Of a stretch of DNA of 32,137 nucleotides, positions 6,373-15,060 are shown piece by piece. Both the position numbers and the translations under genes were made by a program. The DNA is from CALITV01 sp964415795 (GTDB lineage Bacteria > UBP6 > UBA1177 > JAKLFG01). The stretch is from the NCBI GenBank assembly GCA_964415795.1, contig CAYQBN010000021.1:1-32137 (forward strand). The letters run 5' to 3'. The notes beneath the pieces were generated by a model, which saw nothing but the letters and a program-made list of their open reading frames with translations, was not told the DNA's origin and did not search any database. How positions within the stretch are numbered: position 1 is the first letter of the stretch; each line of letters begins with the position of its first letter.

Positions 6373-7217
6373 AAAGCGAGACGGTAGCCGAACGACAGAA
6401 CGAGCGGGAACGGTTTGTCGTTTTTGCTGATATAGGAGCCGATGTCGGGGTCCTTGCGCAATTTGTCTATGTGTTCGTTCACCGACGAGTAGGCGATGAC
6501 CGCAAGGTCGAGATCGAGTCCATGCCGCCGATCCTTGCCGAACATGTACTGGACGCCGAAACCGAGGTTGAGGCCGTGGAAGACCTTTCTCTCGCGGAAG
6601 TTTATCGCGCCGGCGTCGGTAATGATGGCGAGGTTGTAGTCGGTCACCGCGTTGATGCCGTACATGATAGTGACGCGCGGCCGCCAGCCGTAGTCACGGG
6701 GAAGCAGGAAGTAGCGCAGTCCACCGGCATAGGCGAACTGACCGATGGGGGTTTCGCCGATGCTCGCCGTTATCGTGATGCCGTCGAACCAGCGCTTCTG
6801 GATAGGGTGGACATCCACATTGAGGCCGAAGAAGCCATAAAACATCCCTAGCCCAATCCCGACGCTTCCATAAGGGGTCGGATCGACCCATGCCGGCTTT
6901 TCGGGTGTCGTTGCGACCGGAGGTGCCGAGGGCTGAGGTTCTTCTTGGGGTGGTTCTTCAGCCTTCTTTTCTGCCGGTTTCTTCTCTTCAGCGGCAGGTT
7001 TCGTTTCGGCAGGAGGCTCGGCAGACGTGGTTGCCGGAGTCTCGGCGGATGTCTCTGGGGGCTTGACCGCCGGAGCCTCGGCGGAGGCGGCCGGTTGCGG
7101 TGCGACGAGGGCCGGTTCCGATGGGGTACTGGAAGCCGGTTTTGTGGTATCCTTTTGTTCCGCTGCCCCCAGTGTCAGAACTCCCGCAATGACGACAGAA
7201 CAAACAAGTATCCTCAT
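6369..7217 (-). CDS. Exported protein with Pro/Ala/Glu linker and probable outer-membrane barrel
   Basis: A 282-residue protein of unknown family. A signal peptide (ILVCSVVIAGVLTLGAAE) is followed by about 90 low-complexity residues rich in Pro, Ala, Glu, Thr and Lys (for example EEKKPAEKKAEEPPQEE), then about 165 residues of amphipathic strands starting at YGSVGIGLGMFYGFFGLN and ending in LSFGYRLAF. The Gly/aromatic pattern and final Phe fit an outer-membrane beta-barrel. GCAGGGGG lies 6 bases before ATG 7217, a ribosome binding site much like that of deoC. It has its own promoter, so it is probably a single-gene unit after the protease gene upstream. Confidence 0.78.
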   Translation of the reverse strand: MRILVCSVVIAGVLTLGAAEQKDTTKPASSTPSEPALVAPQPAASAEAPAVKPPETSAETPATTSAEPPAETKPAAEEKKPAEKKAEEPPQEEPQPSAPPVATTPEKPAWVDPTPYGSVGIGLGMFYGFFGLNVDVHPIQKRWFDGITITASIGETPIGQFAYAGGLRYFLLPRDYGWRPRVTIMYGINAVTDYNLAIITDAGAINFRERKVFHGLNLGFGVQYMFGKDRRHGLDLDLAVIAYSSVNEHIDKLRKDPDIGSYISKNDKPFPLVLSFGYRLAF

Positions 7218-7246
7218 GAGAACCCCCTGCACCTTTTCTGGAAGGG

Positions 7247-7274
7247 ATGATAACCGCTAGGTGAAACAAGTCAA
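7247..7274 (-). promoter_or_regulatory. Promoter of the barrel protein gene at 6369-7217
   Basis: On the minus strand, TTGACT (7274-7269), 16 bases, TATCAT (7252-7247), 29 bases before the start codon. Confidence 0.6.
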
Positions 7275-7294
7275 AAAATCCACGACTATCCGGA

Positions 7295-9058
7295 TTAGAA
7301 AACGAGAGAGCAACCGCAGCCGTTCTCGGGATTTTCTTCAACGAAGGATTGGTCGACATCCACGGAAGAGAGGTTGTCAAGCGTTTCGCTTCCCTGATCC
7401 GGTTCTTGTGTTTCATCGACGATGACGGCCGTGTCGCCGGTGTCCGTTTGCCATTCGTCGGGAATGGTCGAAGGATCATCGTCCGGGGAATATTCATCGT
7501 CGTATGCGGGAGCATCGTCCGTCTCTGGTGCCGGAACACAGGAACCGTCGACGCAGTCTTCACCCGGATCACATTCTTCTTTTGACGAACACTCCGGCGA
7601 TCCGCTACAAATGCCCGCCAATGCGTTCTCAAGAAGTTTTTGTACATCGAGAATTCCCGCGCCATAGCAGAAGTCAGGAGTACCGTATGGGCACGAGGCG
7701 CTCGGCGTTGCCGCAGATAACTTGAGGCAGGAGATCGCTTCGGCGGCTGTCAACGAAGGAACCACTGAAAATAAGAGCCCGATCGCACCGGCAACTACCG
7801 GGGATGCGGCCGATGTCCCATTGAAATACTTGGTGTATGATTGATCGGGCAGATCGGGGTATCCATTGTTGGCATAGACGGGATTGAATCCTTTGTTGGG
7901 TGCTGTAGCATCGGTGGTGGCGAGCGCTACGACATCACTGTTGTCTCCACCGGACGGAGCGGCTATGTCGATGGCGCTTCCCCAGTTCGAGTAATCGGTG
8001 ATCGATCCGTCTTTGCGAAGTGCCGAGACGACAACGATTTCGTCGGTAGCGAGCGTCGCATTGAGCGCAGTGTCGCAGTGAGAGTTTCCGGCGGCCCAGA
8101 CCATAACGGTTCCCCGGCCGTTGCGTCCGTATTGTAAACCGTAAGAGATCGCTTCTGCCATGAAGTTGTCTGGTGCTACGGTGATGCACTGGTCGGAAGA
8201 ATCGGTGTCCGGTGCGGCGCTCCACGAATTGTTAATGACCCATGCTCCATTGTCTACCGCCCATTTCAGCGCATCAAGTTTGCGGTTCACAGGCACATCG
8301 CCGACTTCGTAACCGATGTATTTGACCGGCAAGAGCCCGCAGTGCCAACAGACACCGGCAACGCCGATGCCGTTGTTGCCCGTTGCACAGGCAACCCCTG
8401 AAACGGCGGTTCCGTGAGCCATCATGAAGGGATTGGGATCCAGAAGAGTACCTTTCATGTTCGGATCGACATAAGGTTCCGATGGTACGAAACTCTTGCC
8501 GATGAGAAGATGGGTCCAGAGATCGGGATGTTGAGTATCGACGCCGCTGTCTACTACGGCAATGACAATGGCAGGATCGCCGGTCGTGATGTCCCATGCC
8601 TCGTTGGTGCGGACCATTGGGTGGTGCCACTGATCAGCGAAGTAGGTGTCGTTCGGGGTAATGGCGTTGATGCGAGGTCGTTCAAGCCATACGGGTTGGG
8701 TCCATTTGACGGCGGGATGGCGTGAAAGTTCGTGAGCAATAGCGAAGGGATCTTGGTGGGGCGCGACGCGGGTCATCACATAAACCGTCCAGTCGGGATA
8801 GGGGTGGCTCGGAGAGAGATGAAAACGGGAAAGGATCTTTTGCTGTTCCCCGAGAGAGGTTCCATCATGGAAGCGAACGGCGATCTCATTGGTGAGCGGC
8901 ATCGTCGGCCCGTTCGGAACCGCGACACCGCGAATGCCGTTCTCGATACGCAGTTCGAGGCAGTACGGTTTCCCGCGTACTGTGTAGCACGCATGGGAGG
9001 CGGCGATGTGTCCGCCATTCAACATCACTAAAAGAATGAGAGGGAAAATAAAACGCAT
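7295..9058 (-). CDS. Subtilisin-like serine protease with acidic stalk and GCGCSLVF tail
   Basis: A 587-residue secreted protease (S8 family). Signal peptide to about residue 20; a conserved Cys pair (Cys24, Cys33); a propeptide-like segment (about 50-125); then the catalytic domain with Asp170 (VVDSGVDTQHPDL), His215 (AHGTAVSGV), oxyanion Asn325 (WAAGNS) and Ser416 (NGTSAASP). A CxxC (Cys237, Cys240) follows the His motif. After the catalytic domain comes a short Cys-rich module (about 483-507), then a 70-residue stalk rich in Asp, Glu, Thr and Pro, and the final GCGCSLVF. There is no membrane helix after the stalk. GTGGAGGAG precedes ATG 9058. It is a close paralogue of the protease at 15097-16869 but has visibly lower GC (one 60-base line counted at 50% versus 65% at the matching place). 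Confidence 0.92.
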   Translation of the reverse strand: MRFIFPLILLVMLNGGHIAASHACYTVRGKPYCLELRIENGIRGVAVPNGPTMPLTNEIAVRFHDGTSLGEQQKILSRFHLSPSHPYPDWTVYVMTRVAPHQDPFAIAHELSRHPAVKWTQPVWLERPRINAITPNDTYFADQWHHPMVRTNEAWDITTGDPAIVIAVVDSGVDTQHPDLWTHLLIGKSFVPSEPYVDPNMKGTLLDPNPFMMAHGTAVSGVACATGNNGIGVAGVCWHCGLLPVKYIGYEVGDVPVNRKLDALKWAVDNGAWVINNSWSAAPDTDSSDQCITVAPDNFMAEAISYGLQYGRNGRGTVMVWAAGNSHCDTALNATLATDEIVVVSALRKDGSITDYSNWGSAIDIAAPSGGDNSDVVALATTDATAPNKGFNPVYANNGYPDLPDQSYTKYFNGTSAASPVVAGAIGLLFSVVPSLTAAEAISCLKLSAATPSASCPYGTPDFCYGAGILDVQKLLENALAGICSGSPECSSKEECDPGEDCVDGSCVPAPETDDAPAYDDEYSPDDDPSTIPDEWQTDTGDTAVIVDETQEPDQGSETLDNLSSVDVDQSFVEENPENGCGCSLVF

Positions 9059-9088
9059 GGCTCCTCCACAGGAAGTAAGAAATCCTAT

Positions 9089-9113
9089 GACACCTGTCGC
9101 CTTCGCAGGTATC
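9089..9113 (-). promoter_or_regulatory. Possible 5' leader hairpin before the protease gene at 7295-9058
   Basis: Read on the minus strand, GATACCTGCG and CGaCAGGTGTC can pair in RNA (ten pairs including one G-U, one bulged A) around an AAGG loop. The hairpin ends about 30 bases before the start codon. No U-tract follows, so it is not a terminator. Function unknown. Confidence 0.35.
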
Positions 9114-9146
9114 TTCACTTCGACCGTTCTAAGAGGCAGAAAGTTG

Positions 9147-9174
9147 CGCGACGAAGAAAAATAAGATCGTCGCG
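9147..9174 (-). terminator. GC-rich inverted repeat after the lipoprotein gene at 9193-10920
   Basis: CGCGACGA and TCGTCGCG are exact complements (8 bp) around a 12-base AT-rich loop, 19 bases past the stop codon. The position suits a transcript end, but there is no T-run after the stem, so it may instead stabilise the 3' end. Low confidence as a true intrinsic terminator. Confidence 0.35.
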
Positions 9175-9192
9175 TTCCGTACAGGAAAGTGG

Positions 9193-10920
9193 TTATTCTA
9201 CTCTTACACGCCGCCGGGCGATGTAGCGTTCGTTGCCGTCGCTGTCGGTCGCGACTATCTGGAGGAGGTAGGAACATCCGCCGGCGAGCCCTTCGAGCGA
9301 GAGCGTGCCGGAGAATCCTTCGTTGCCGGCGCACATCGCGTACCCGGGATAGACGGCGCACACATCGGGGCGGTCGGTGTCGAGCGAAAGAGCGACGCTC
9401 CTCACCGGCTGTCCTTCCCAGTCGGCGAGGTCGGCGCGTAGTGAGGTGACGCCCTTGTTGTCGAGCACCCAGCCGGCGAGCGTGACCGAACCACTATGGA
9501 CCGAGTCGGGTGCCGGTGCATCGAGATAACCGAACGGCGGGAGATGCGTGTCGAGCCATGTGGCGTATTCGGCGATCGTCGCGAAACTCCCGAGGATGAG
9601 GTAGGCACGTGCTCGCACCGTGCCATGGGCCGGTATCCCGAAGACGAACTGGGCGCGGATGTTGTTGAAGACCCCGTCCTTTTGCCATGCTTGATAGGCG
9701 GTGAGACGGTTCTCGTAGTAAATGCCCACCCCGTAGTCGAGGCCATCTTTTTGAAGCGCCGCCCATGAACCGGGGGTGTCGAAGTTCTTGTAGAAGAATC
9801 CGTCGTTGGCGGGGATGTCCACGGCGATCTCGGTGCCGTTCGAATCGAGGATGTGTTTGTAGTTCGCGAGGCCGTGGGCGCCGTAGGCGGCATAAAGCGT
9901 CGGGAATTCCTGCATGGTCGGCTGGACCGATGTGTCGGAAAGGTTCTCGACCTCCATCATCATCTCGACGATATGGCTGTGGACGAAACGGAGCCGCTGG
10001 CGGTAGCGCACATCGGAGACGCGGTTCTTGAGGACGCTGTCAGTACATCCATCGCCGTCGCAGGTCGGCTTGTCCCAGTCGGGGTTCCAAAAGAGCGGCC
10101 GCACGGCGGCCTTTATCTCATAGACGCTCTCTTCGATGCTCTCAACCGGCGAGCCGATGTTGCACCGGTTCCCGCCCTGCACCGGGTCCCAGCCGAGGTA
10201 GCGGATACTGTTGGCGCAGATAAGTTCGGGATGCGTGAGACATGAAGAATCGTAGGCGCATGCTTGCATCGAACGCGGCGGGTCGTAGAAGGCGACCTGC
10301 ACCTCGCGGCCGGTGTCGTTGGCATCTATGACATTGGAGCCGGCGTCGGCGGCGATGCCGAAGAAGACGATGCTTGCGCCCCAGTTCTCCCGTATGCCCA
10401 CCTTGAGGTAGTTGCTGGGCGAGAAAAGGTAGTGATCGGTAAAGTCACCATTCAAAGCGACCTGCACCTTTCCTTCCTGTGGGTTGAGGAGATCTTCGAC
10501 CGGTGCTACCCATTCCTCGGGCACCTCGCAGGTTGCCGTGTCCTCGTCGGGGAGGAGTTCTTCATCCTCAAGGAGAAGATCGTCCTCTTCAGGAACGATG
10601 ACCTCTTCATCTACAAGCGGCGGTTCGTCGTCGCCCGTTTCGCCTATTTCGTCGGGAAGGGGATTTTCTGTGTCGCTTCCCGCGTCATCTGACGCTTCCT
10701 GATTGTCGTCGGGAACCCCGGTATCTTCATCAAAATTCTCTTCTTCTCCCTCGCTGGAGGAAGGGGTCTCGGGAAGAGGAGAAGTGTCGGCGTCGGAAAG
10801 CGTAAAATCCTCCGTACCGCCAAGGTCGGTATCAAGGATCGTCTCGTCCTCCTGCCCGTTCGGATTCGATGAACAAGCGGCAAGAAGCAGAAAACACACG
10901 AAGAACGCCGATCGTCTCAT
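9193..10920 (-). CDS. Large lipoprotein with long acidic stalk and C-terminal Ig-like domain
   Basis: A 575-residue protein I cannot assign to a named family. The signal peptide ends in a lipobox, LLLAAC, with the lipidated Cys at residue 16. Residues about 20-130 are a stalk made mostly of Asp, Glu, Ser, Thr and Pro. The main domain (about 135-455) has several Cys and aromatic residues (for example IRYLGWDPVQGGNRCN) and no catalytic motif I recognise. The last 110 residues look like the Ig-like domain often found at the end of bacterial surface enzymes (VTLAGWVLDNKGV, DTDRPDVCAVYPGY, EGFSGTLSLEGL). AGGAGG is 8 bases before the ATG. It follows the ankyrin lipoprotein gene by only 12 bases, so they are probably in one operon. 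Confidence 0.8.
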   Translation of the reverse strand: MRRSAFFVCFLLLAACSSNPNGQEDETILDTDLGGTEDFTLSDADTSPLPETPSSSEGEEENFDEDTGVPDDNQEASDDAGSDTENPLPDEIGETGDDEPPLVDEEVIVPEEDDLLLEDEELLPDEDTATCEVPEEWVAPVEDLLNPQEGKVQVALNGDFTDHYLFSPSNYLKVGIRENWGASIVFFGIAADAGSNVIDANDTGREVQVAFYDPPRSMQACAYDSSCLTHPELICANSIRYLGWDPVQGGNRCNIGSPVESIEESVYEIKAAVRPLFWNPDWDKPTCDGDGCTDSVLKNRVSDVRYRQRLRFVHSHIVEMMMEVENLSDTSVQPTMQEFPTLYAAYGAHGLANYKHILDSNGTEIAVDIPANDGFFYKNFDTPGSWAALQKDGLDYGVGIYYENRLTAYQAWQKDGVFNNIRAQFVFGIPAHGTVRARAYLILGSFATIAEYATWLDTHLPPFGYLDAPAPDSVHSGSVTLAGWVLDNKGVTSLRADLADWEGQPVRSVALSLDTDRPDVCAVYPGYAMCAGNEGFSGTLSLEGLAGGCSYLLQIVATDSDGNERYIARRRVRVE

Positions 10921-10932
10921 GGGAGCGACCTC

Positions 10933-12063
10933 CTAGAGCGTATAACTGTACTTGAATTCCATGAGGCCCTGATAGAACATCGGGAAGTCCTTTTTCTTGA
11001 TGGCGTCGAGGATGCAGTCGCCGAAGAGCGAGGACTGGTATTTTTCGGTCTCGAAGTAGATATCGATGATTTTCCCAGAGCCCGCGACGCGCACTTTGAG
11101 CCACATGGTTCCCATGAGGTTTCGGTCGCCCTGCCGAATGCGCTCCTGATAGCACTGCGTGATGTTCGGGATGAACGAGTTCATGTGAAGTTGGATCACC
11201 TTCGGATCGAGCATCTCGGGAAGGGACTGCTCTCGGCCGGCCCAGTAGCGGGCGAGTTCGTGTTCGTCGGGCGGCTCGTTGACATAACCAGTGTCCTCGG
11301 GGCGCGGCGGCCGTTTGATGAGGTTGCCCTGCACCTGCGCCTGCCGCTGGAGGAGCGCGACGATGTCGTTGAATCCCTTGTTCTTCGCCTTGCCGAGAGC
11401 CGTTTCGCCGCTCTTGAAGTCTATCGGGTTGATATCGGCGCCGTAGGAGAGGAGCAGTTTGACGATCTCGGCTTGTCCGTTCGCCGCGGCGTACATGAGC
11501 GCGGTGCGTCCCTCGACATCGGTGTCGTTGACGCGAGCCCGTTTGTTGAGGAGCATCGTGCAGATCTCCTTGTGGCCATAGCGCGCCGCATCCATGAGAG
11601 GCGTCTCTTTGAACTGATCGCCGAGGTTCACATCGGCGCCGTTTTCGATGAGGAACTCCACCACCTCCTTGTGTCCCTTCTTGGTCGTCCACATGAGCAC
11701 CGGCTCGGCGCGATCGGTATCCACCGCGTTGACATCGGCGCGCAGTTGCACGAGGAACTTCACCACCTCGAGGTGGCCGCGCTGGGCGGCCCACATGAGC
11801 GCTGTTTGGCCGCGCGAGTTGCGCGCGTTGATGTCGCCGCCGCCGTTGTAGAAGGCTTTGACCGCATCGAGGTCGCCCTCGCGCGCCGCAGCGACGAATT
11901 CGTCTATTTCCTCTTGCGTTTTCGGCCCCGACGCCGCTTTGGTCGTCGTGGTCTCCGAAGTGTCTCCGACCTTGGCCGCCGGAGACTCGGCGGATGATGC
12001 GGGCTGAGTCGATGAACAGGCGGTCGCGAAAATCGCCGTTAAGGCAATGATCAGGTACTTCAT
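10933..12063 (-). CDS. Ankyrin-repeat lipoprotein with AgmX/PglI-like C-terminal domain
   Basis: A 376-residue protein: signal peptide with a lipobox-like end (IFATAC, Cys16), a Ser/Thr/Ala-rich spacer, at least five ankyrin repeats (about residues 45-255; clear copies include GQTALMWAAQRGHLEVVKFL and GRTALMYAAANGQAEIVKLL), then a C-terminal domain (about 290-376) with ITQCYQERIRQG, GTMWLKVRVAGSGKI and CILDAIKKKDFPMF. That pattern matches the AgmX/PglI C-terminal domain known mainly from myxobacteria, where it occurs in gliding-motility and envelope proteins. Protein-protein binding in the periplasm or at the surface is likely. The start codon is next to the assembly gap, so the ribosome binding site cannot be seen. 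A reading frame that continues through the gap is an artefact. Confidence 0.85.
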   Translation of the reverse strand: MKYLIIALTAIFATACSSTQPASSAESPAAKVGDTSETTTTKAASGPKTQEEIDEFVAAAREGDLDAVKAFYNGGGDINARNSRGQTALMWAAQRGHLEVVKFLVQLRADVNAVDTDRAEPVLMWTTKKGHKEVVEFLIENGADVNLGDQFKETPLMDAARYGHKEICTMLLNKRARVNDTDVEGRTALMYAAANGQAEIVKLLLSYGADINPIDFKSGETALGKAKNKGFNDIVALLQRQAQVQGNLIKRPPRPEDTGYVNEPPDEHELARYWAGREQSLPEMLDPKVIQLHMNSFIPNITQCYQERIRQGDRNLMGTMWLKVRVAGSGKIIDIYFETEKYQSSLFGDCILDAIKKKDFPMFYQGLMEFKYSYTL

Positions 12064-12067
12064 GTGG

Positions 12068-12080
12068 NNNNNNNNNNNNN
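12068..12080. other. Assembly gap (13 N)
   Basis: Thirteen undetermined bases between the acetyltransferase stop codon and the ankyrin lipoprotein start. The true length is unknown. A TGGAG on the minus strand at 12085-12081 may be the ribosome binding site of the ankyrin gene if the real gap is small or absent. Confidence 0.98.
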
Positions 12081-12086
12081 CTCCAG

Positions 12087-12515
12087 TTACCCGAGTTTTC
12101 TCACGATATAGTTGTCGTAGTCGCCAAGGTAGGTAAAACCATGCTTTTTGTAAAGCGCGATCGCCTTGTAGTTCTCGCGGTGTACCTCGAGTTTGCACTG
12201 GAGGCCGATCTCTCGGGCAGCCTCCATGACCGCCTGCATGAGGAGGTGCGAGAGTTTTTTCCCTTGATAGGCGGGGAGGATACCAAAGTGGTGAAGGTAA
12301 CTGCGCCGGTGGTCATGGGTAAGCCATGCGGTGCCGATCATCTCGCCGGTGTCGCTCCGTTCGAGAATGAGAAACCGACCGCCGTGGGCAAGGGTGCGTT
12401 CGATGACCGTTGCGTCGTCGCCGCGGTGAGCGCCGCCGAGGCCGGTCTTGTGCCAGAGCCGCTCGATAGCCGGCCAGTCTCCCGAACGGTAGTCTCGAAT
12501 ACGATAGTCGCTCAT
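12087..12515 (-). CDS. GNAT-family N-acetyltransferase
   Basis: A 142-residue single-domain acetyltransferase. It has the GNAT fold order: IRDYRSGDWPAIERLW at the start, FLILERSDTGEMIGTAWLT in the middle strands, HHFGILPAYQGKKLSHLLMQ as the acetyl-CoA loop (a degenerate Q-x-x-G-x-G/A), and VHRENYKAIALYKKHGF near the end, the usual C-terminal Asn/Tyr motif. The substrate cannot be told. AAGGAAG lies before ATG 12515. It begins 10 bases after the protease gene at 12526-15033, so it is probably co-transcribed with it. Confidence 0.9.
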   Translation of the reverse strand: MSDYRIRDYRSGDWPAIERLWHKTGLGGAHRGDDATVIERTLAHGGRFLILERSDTGEMIGTAWLTHDHRRSYLHHFGILPAYQGKKLSHLLMQAVMEAAREIGLQCKLEVHRENYKAIALYKKHGFTYLGDYDNYIVRKLG

Positions 12516-12525
12516 GATCGCTTCC

Positions 12526-15033
12526 TTAGAGGATGGTGAGACTGCACCCGTCACTTTCAGCGGATTCCGGCAAGAAGAATTCGATGGGAGCACCCTCATC
12601 GGTGACAGTGCTGTCCTCATCGGGGGAAGGGGCTGAAGTGTCGGGCGGCTCCCAATCGTAGGGAACACAGCGTCCCTCGTCGTTACAGTAGGCGTTGTCA
12701 TCTCCTGTCTCTTGGTTGATGCACTCGCCGTCGCCGCGGCACGGGCGGAAGCAGACCCCCTTCTTGTCCTGCCACGAGACATGGCACTTGTAGTAGCCCG
12801 ATTCCTCACCGGGACGGCAATCGGCGTCGGATGTGCAGGAGGCGGCGCAGATGTAGGTGCGCGACCGCGAACTGTAGATGCATTTCGCATCGTCAGGGCA
12901 CTGATTGTCATTGTAGGCGTCACAGAGGGTGAAACAGTAGCCGCCCGGCTTCGAGGTGTCGCAGTAAGAGCCGTTGTAAAGGCAATCGGCCTCGCTCTGG
13001 CAGGGGCCGCCGGTAAGCGATGGCTCCATATGGCACTTTGCCTCGTCGTCGCAGTAGTGTCCCTCGGGGCAGTCCTCATCCCGTTTGCAAAAGGGCAAAC
13101 AGCGGCCGTACACCTCATCACTGCAGTAGAAGAACTCGCGGTCGCAGGAGAACGAGGCATTGCACTCACGGACGCAGATGCGGTCGGAACCGTTGTTTGC
13201 GAGGAACGAACCGTCGGGGCAGGGGACGCGGTCGGGGAGCACCGTGCAGTAGCCGTCCTTCAGGGGGTAGCCAAGGAACGAAGAGAGACAGCGTGGGGTA
13301 CCGCCGATGAACCACGGCATGGCGCACTCTTCATCGGAAGTACACGGTTTTCCGATGGTGAAGGGCGTGCGAAGTCCTTCATCCACCGAGCCATCGCAGT
13401 CGTTGTCGCGGTTGTCGGCGGTTTCTTCGCTCGTGAGGAGCGGATCGCACATCGTCAGGCCAAGTGTCTGGCGCACCGCCTTGTGAAGGTTGAGGCGTCC
13501 GTAGCCGAACTTGGTCGAATGGCCGTTTTCGTCCCAGAATCCGGTCTCGGGGTTTATCTTGTCGGCGCTTGCGATGAGGATCTCTTCGAGTCGCTCGAGC
13601 GTCAGTTCCGGATTTATCGAGAAAAGGAATCCGATGACGCCCGTGGCCACGGGAGCCGCTGCCGAGGTTCCGCTGAAATAGGCGGTCCAATCGTCGCCGA
13701 GGTCGCCGGTGCCGGGAATGGCGGTGGTCGCGATGCCGATGACGGGATAGGAGGAGAGCGAGGGGGTGCTGAAGGAGATCTCTGCTCCCCAGTTCGAATA
13801 GTCTATGTGGGTGTCCCACGCCGAGGTCGCCGCGATGACGATGACACGGTGAGACACCGTTTCTCCGTCGCGTTCGAACTCGAAGATATGCTTGAAAAGG
13901 CCGTCGTAGTTCGCGTTGATGCCGTCGTTCCCGGCCGCGTAGACGATGGCGCCTCCCTTGCCGCCGCGGCCGTTCTTCATGAAATTGAGGTGCGATTCTT
14001 CTTCCCCAGGGAACAGGGGAATCTCGCCATATTCGGAGGTCGGTCCGAAACTGCAGTTGACCACGGCGATCGCCGGGTCGGCGACGAAGCGGTCGTAGGT
14101 CTTGAGATACATCTCCTCGCTGATGGCGCTCCCTTCGACCCCTTCGAGCGCGAGGACGGGATAGATGCCGCACCACGGGCAGACGCCGGTGACCCCGATG
14201 TCGTTCGACTCGGCCGCCGCGATGCCGGCGCAGCTCGTGCCATGTCCGTACACCGCGAGTTCGTAGCCGCTCGCAGTGTCGGGGACATGGGGATCGGCTC
14301 CCTCCTCGTCTCGGATGGCGTCGTAGCCGGGGCTCATCTTGCCACCGTCGCCGACAAGGTCGGGGTGGGTGGTCACCACGCCCGAATCCATGATGGCAAC
14401 CTTCGTCGCGTACTTCGGAGGTTCAACTCGGTGTTTGATGAGGAATCGGAACGCCTCTTCGAACGCGATGTCGGCGTGGACGAGCGTTTCGACCGGTCGT
14501 CCATAGGCGTCATTGTAGGCACCGGTATTGTGGAGGAACCACTGGTGCGAGGCGTAGTAGGGGTCTTGAGGGATCGAGAGCGTCGGCCGCACGGTGCGCA
14601 CGATGTTCGGAAAGGCGAAGCCGCGCTTACTCTCCATGATCCGCTGAGCAACCGTTACCGAGTCGTCGCTGGTGGTGAATTTATAGAGCCCATAGGTTGG
14701 CAGTATTTCAACGAGAGTGAGGCCGAAGTCGCGCGCAAGTCGTCGCGGATCCTCACTGCCGCGCCAGAATATCTCGGGAAGCGCGATGAGGTAGCCGTTA
14801 CCGAGCCGGTAGACCGGCAGGCCGGTGGTCTCTTCGCGAATGGTGTAGCGCACCATTCCCATTTGCCACCGTGTGACGAACGATGGTGTACTCGTCGCTG
14901 CCCCCTGTTCTTCGAACGCGGCAAGGTGCGGTACCCGTTCGATGGTGAACGACGAGCCGTCGGCCCGGTAGATCTGAGCGGCCGTGGCGACGGTCGTGAC
15001 GGCGAGAAACACCGAGAGGACGAACATCTTCAT
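12526..15033 (-). CDS. Large subtilisin-like protease with Cys-rich modules and short GCSLTIL tail
   Basis: An 835-residue secreted S8 protease. Signal peptide (cleavage near ATAA, residue 19), a long N-terminal pro-region (about 20-150), then the catalytic domain with Asp216 (IMDSGVVTTHPDL), His264 (YGHGTSCAG), Asn369 (YAAGND) and Ser457 (SGTSAAAP). The CxxC after the His motif is kept (Cys285, Cys288). Residues about 540-553 read DNRDNDCDGSVDEG, a metal-binding-like motif common in myxobacterial surface proteins. About 230 residues of Cys-rich repeats follow (CTSDADCRPG, CKRDEDCPEGHYC), then a short acidic stalk and the ending DGCSLTIL. Only one Cys remains in this tail. AAGGAG is 6 bases before the ATG. 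It is clearly more distant from the other two proteases than they are from each other. Confidence 0.92.
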   Translation of the reverse strand: MKMFVLSVFLAVTTVATAAQIYRADGSSFTIERVPHLAAFEEQGAATSTPSFVTRWQMGMVRYTIREETTGLPVYRLGNGYLIALPEIFWRGSEDPRRLARDFGLTLVEILPTYGLYKFTTSDDSVTVAQRIMESKRGFAFPNIVRTVRPTLSIPQDPYYASHQWFLHNTGAYNDAYGRPVETLVHADIAFEEAFRFLIKHRVEPPKYATKVAIMDSGVVTTHPDLVGDGGKMSPGYDAIRDEEGADPHVPDTASGYELAVYGHGTSCAGIAAAESNDIGVTGVCPWCGIYPVLALEGVEGSAISEEMYLKTYDRFVADPAIAVVNCSFGPTSEYGEIPLFPGEEESHLNFMKNGRGGKGGAIVYAAGNDGINANYDGLFKHIFEFERDGETVSHRVIVIAATSAWDTHIDYSNWGAEISFSTPSLSSYPVIGIATTAIPGTGDLGDDWTAYFSGTSAAAPVATGVIGFLFSINPELTLERLEEILIASADKINPETGFWDENGHSTKFGYGRLNLHKAVRQTLGLTMCDPLLTSEETADNRDNDCDGSVDEGLRTPFTIGKPCTSDEECAMPWFIGGTPRCLSSFLGYPLKDGYCTVLPDRVPCPDGSFLANNGSDRICVRECNASFSCDREFFYCSDEVYGRCLPFCKRDEDCPEGHYCDDEAKCHMEPSLTGGPCQSEADCLYNGSYCDTSKPGGYCFTLCDAYNDNQCPDDAKCIYSSRSRTYICAASCTSDADCRPGEESGYYKCHVSWQDKKGVCFRPCRGDGECINQETGDDNAYCNDEGRCVPYDWEPPDTSAPSPDEDSTVTDEGAPIEFFLPESAESDGCSLTIL

Positions 15034-15060
15034 CGCGTACTCCTTCAGTGAGTATGCCCC

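Noticed and set aside
10933..12198. A minus-strand reading frame running through the N gap that would fuse the end of the acetyltransferase region to the ankyrin lipoprotein
   Set aside because: The upstream part is a shadow of the acetyltransferase gene in another frame, and the ankyrin protein has its own ATG, signal peptide and lipobox after the gap.
12712..15051. A 779-codon plus-strand open frame opposite the large protease
   Set aside because: It is the antisense of a high-GC gene with clear catalytic motifs. Its product has no signal, domain or ribosome binding site support.
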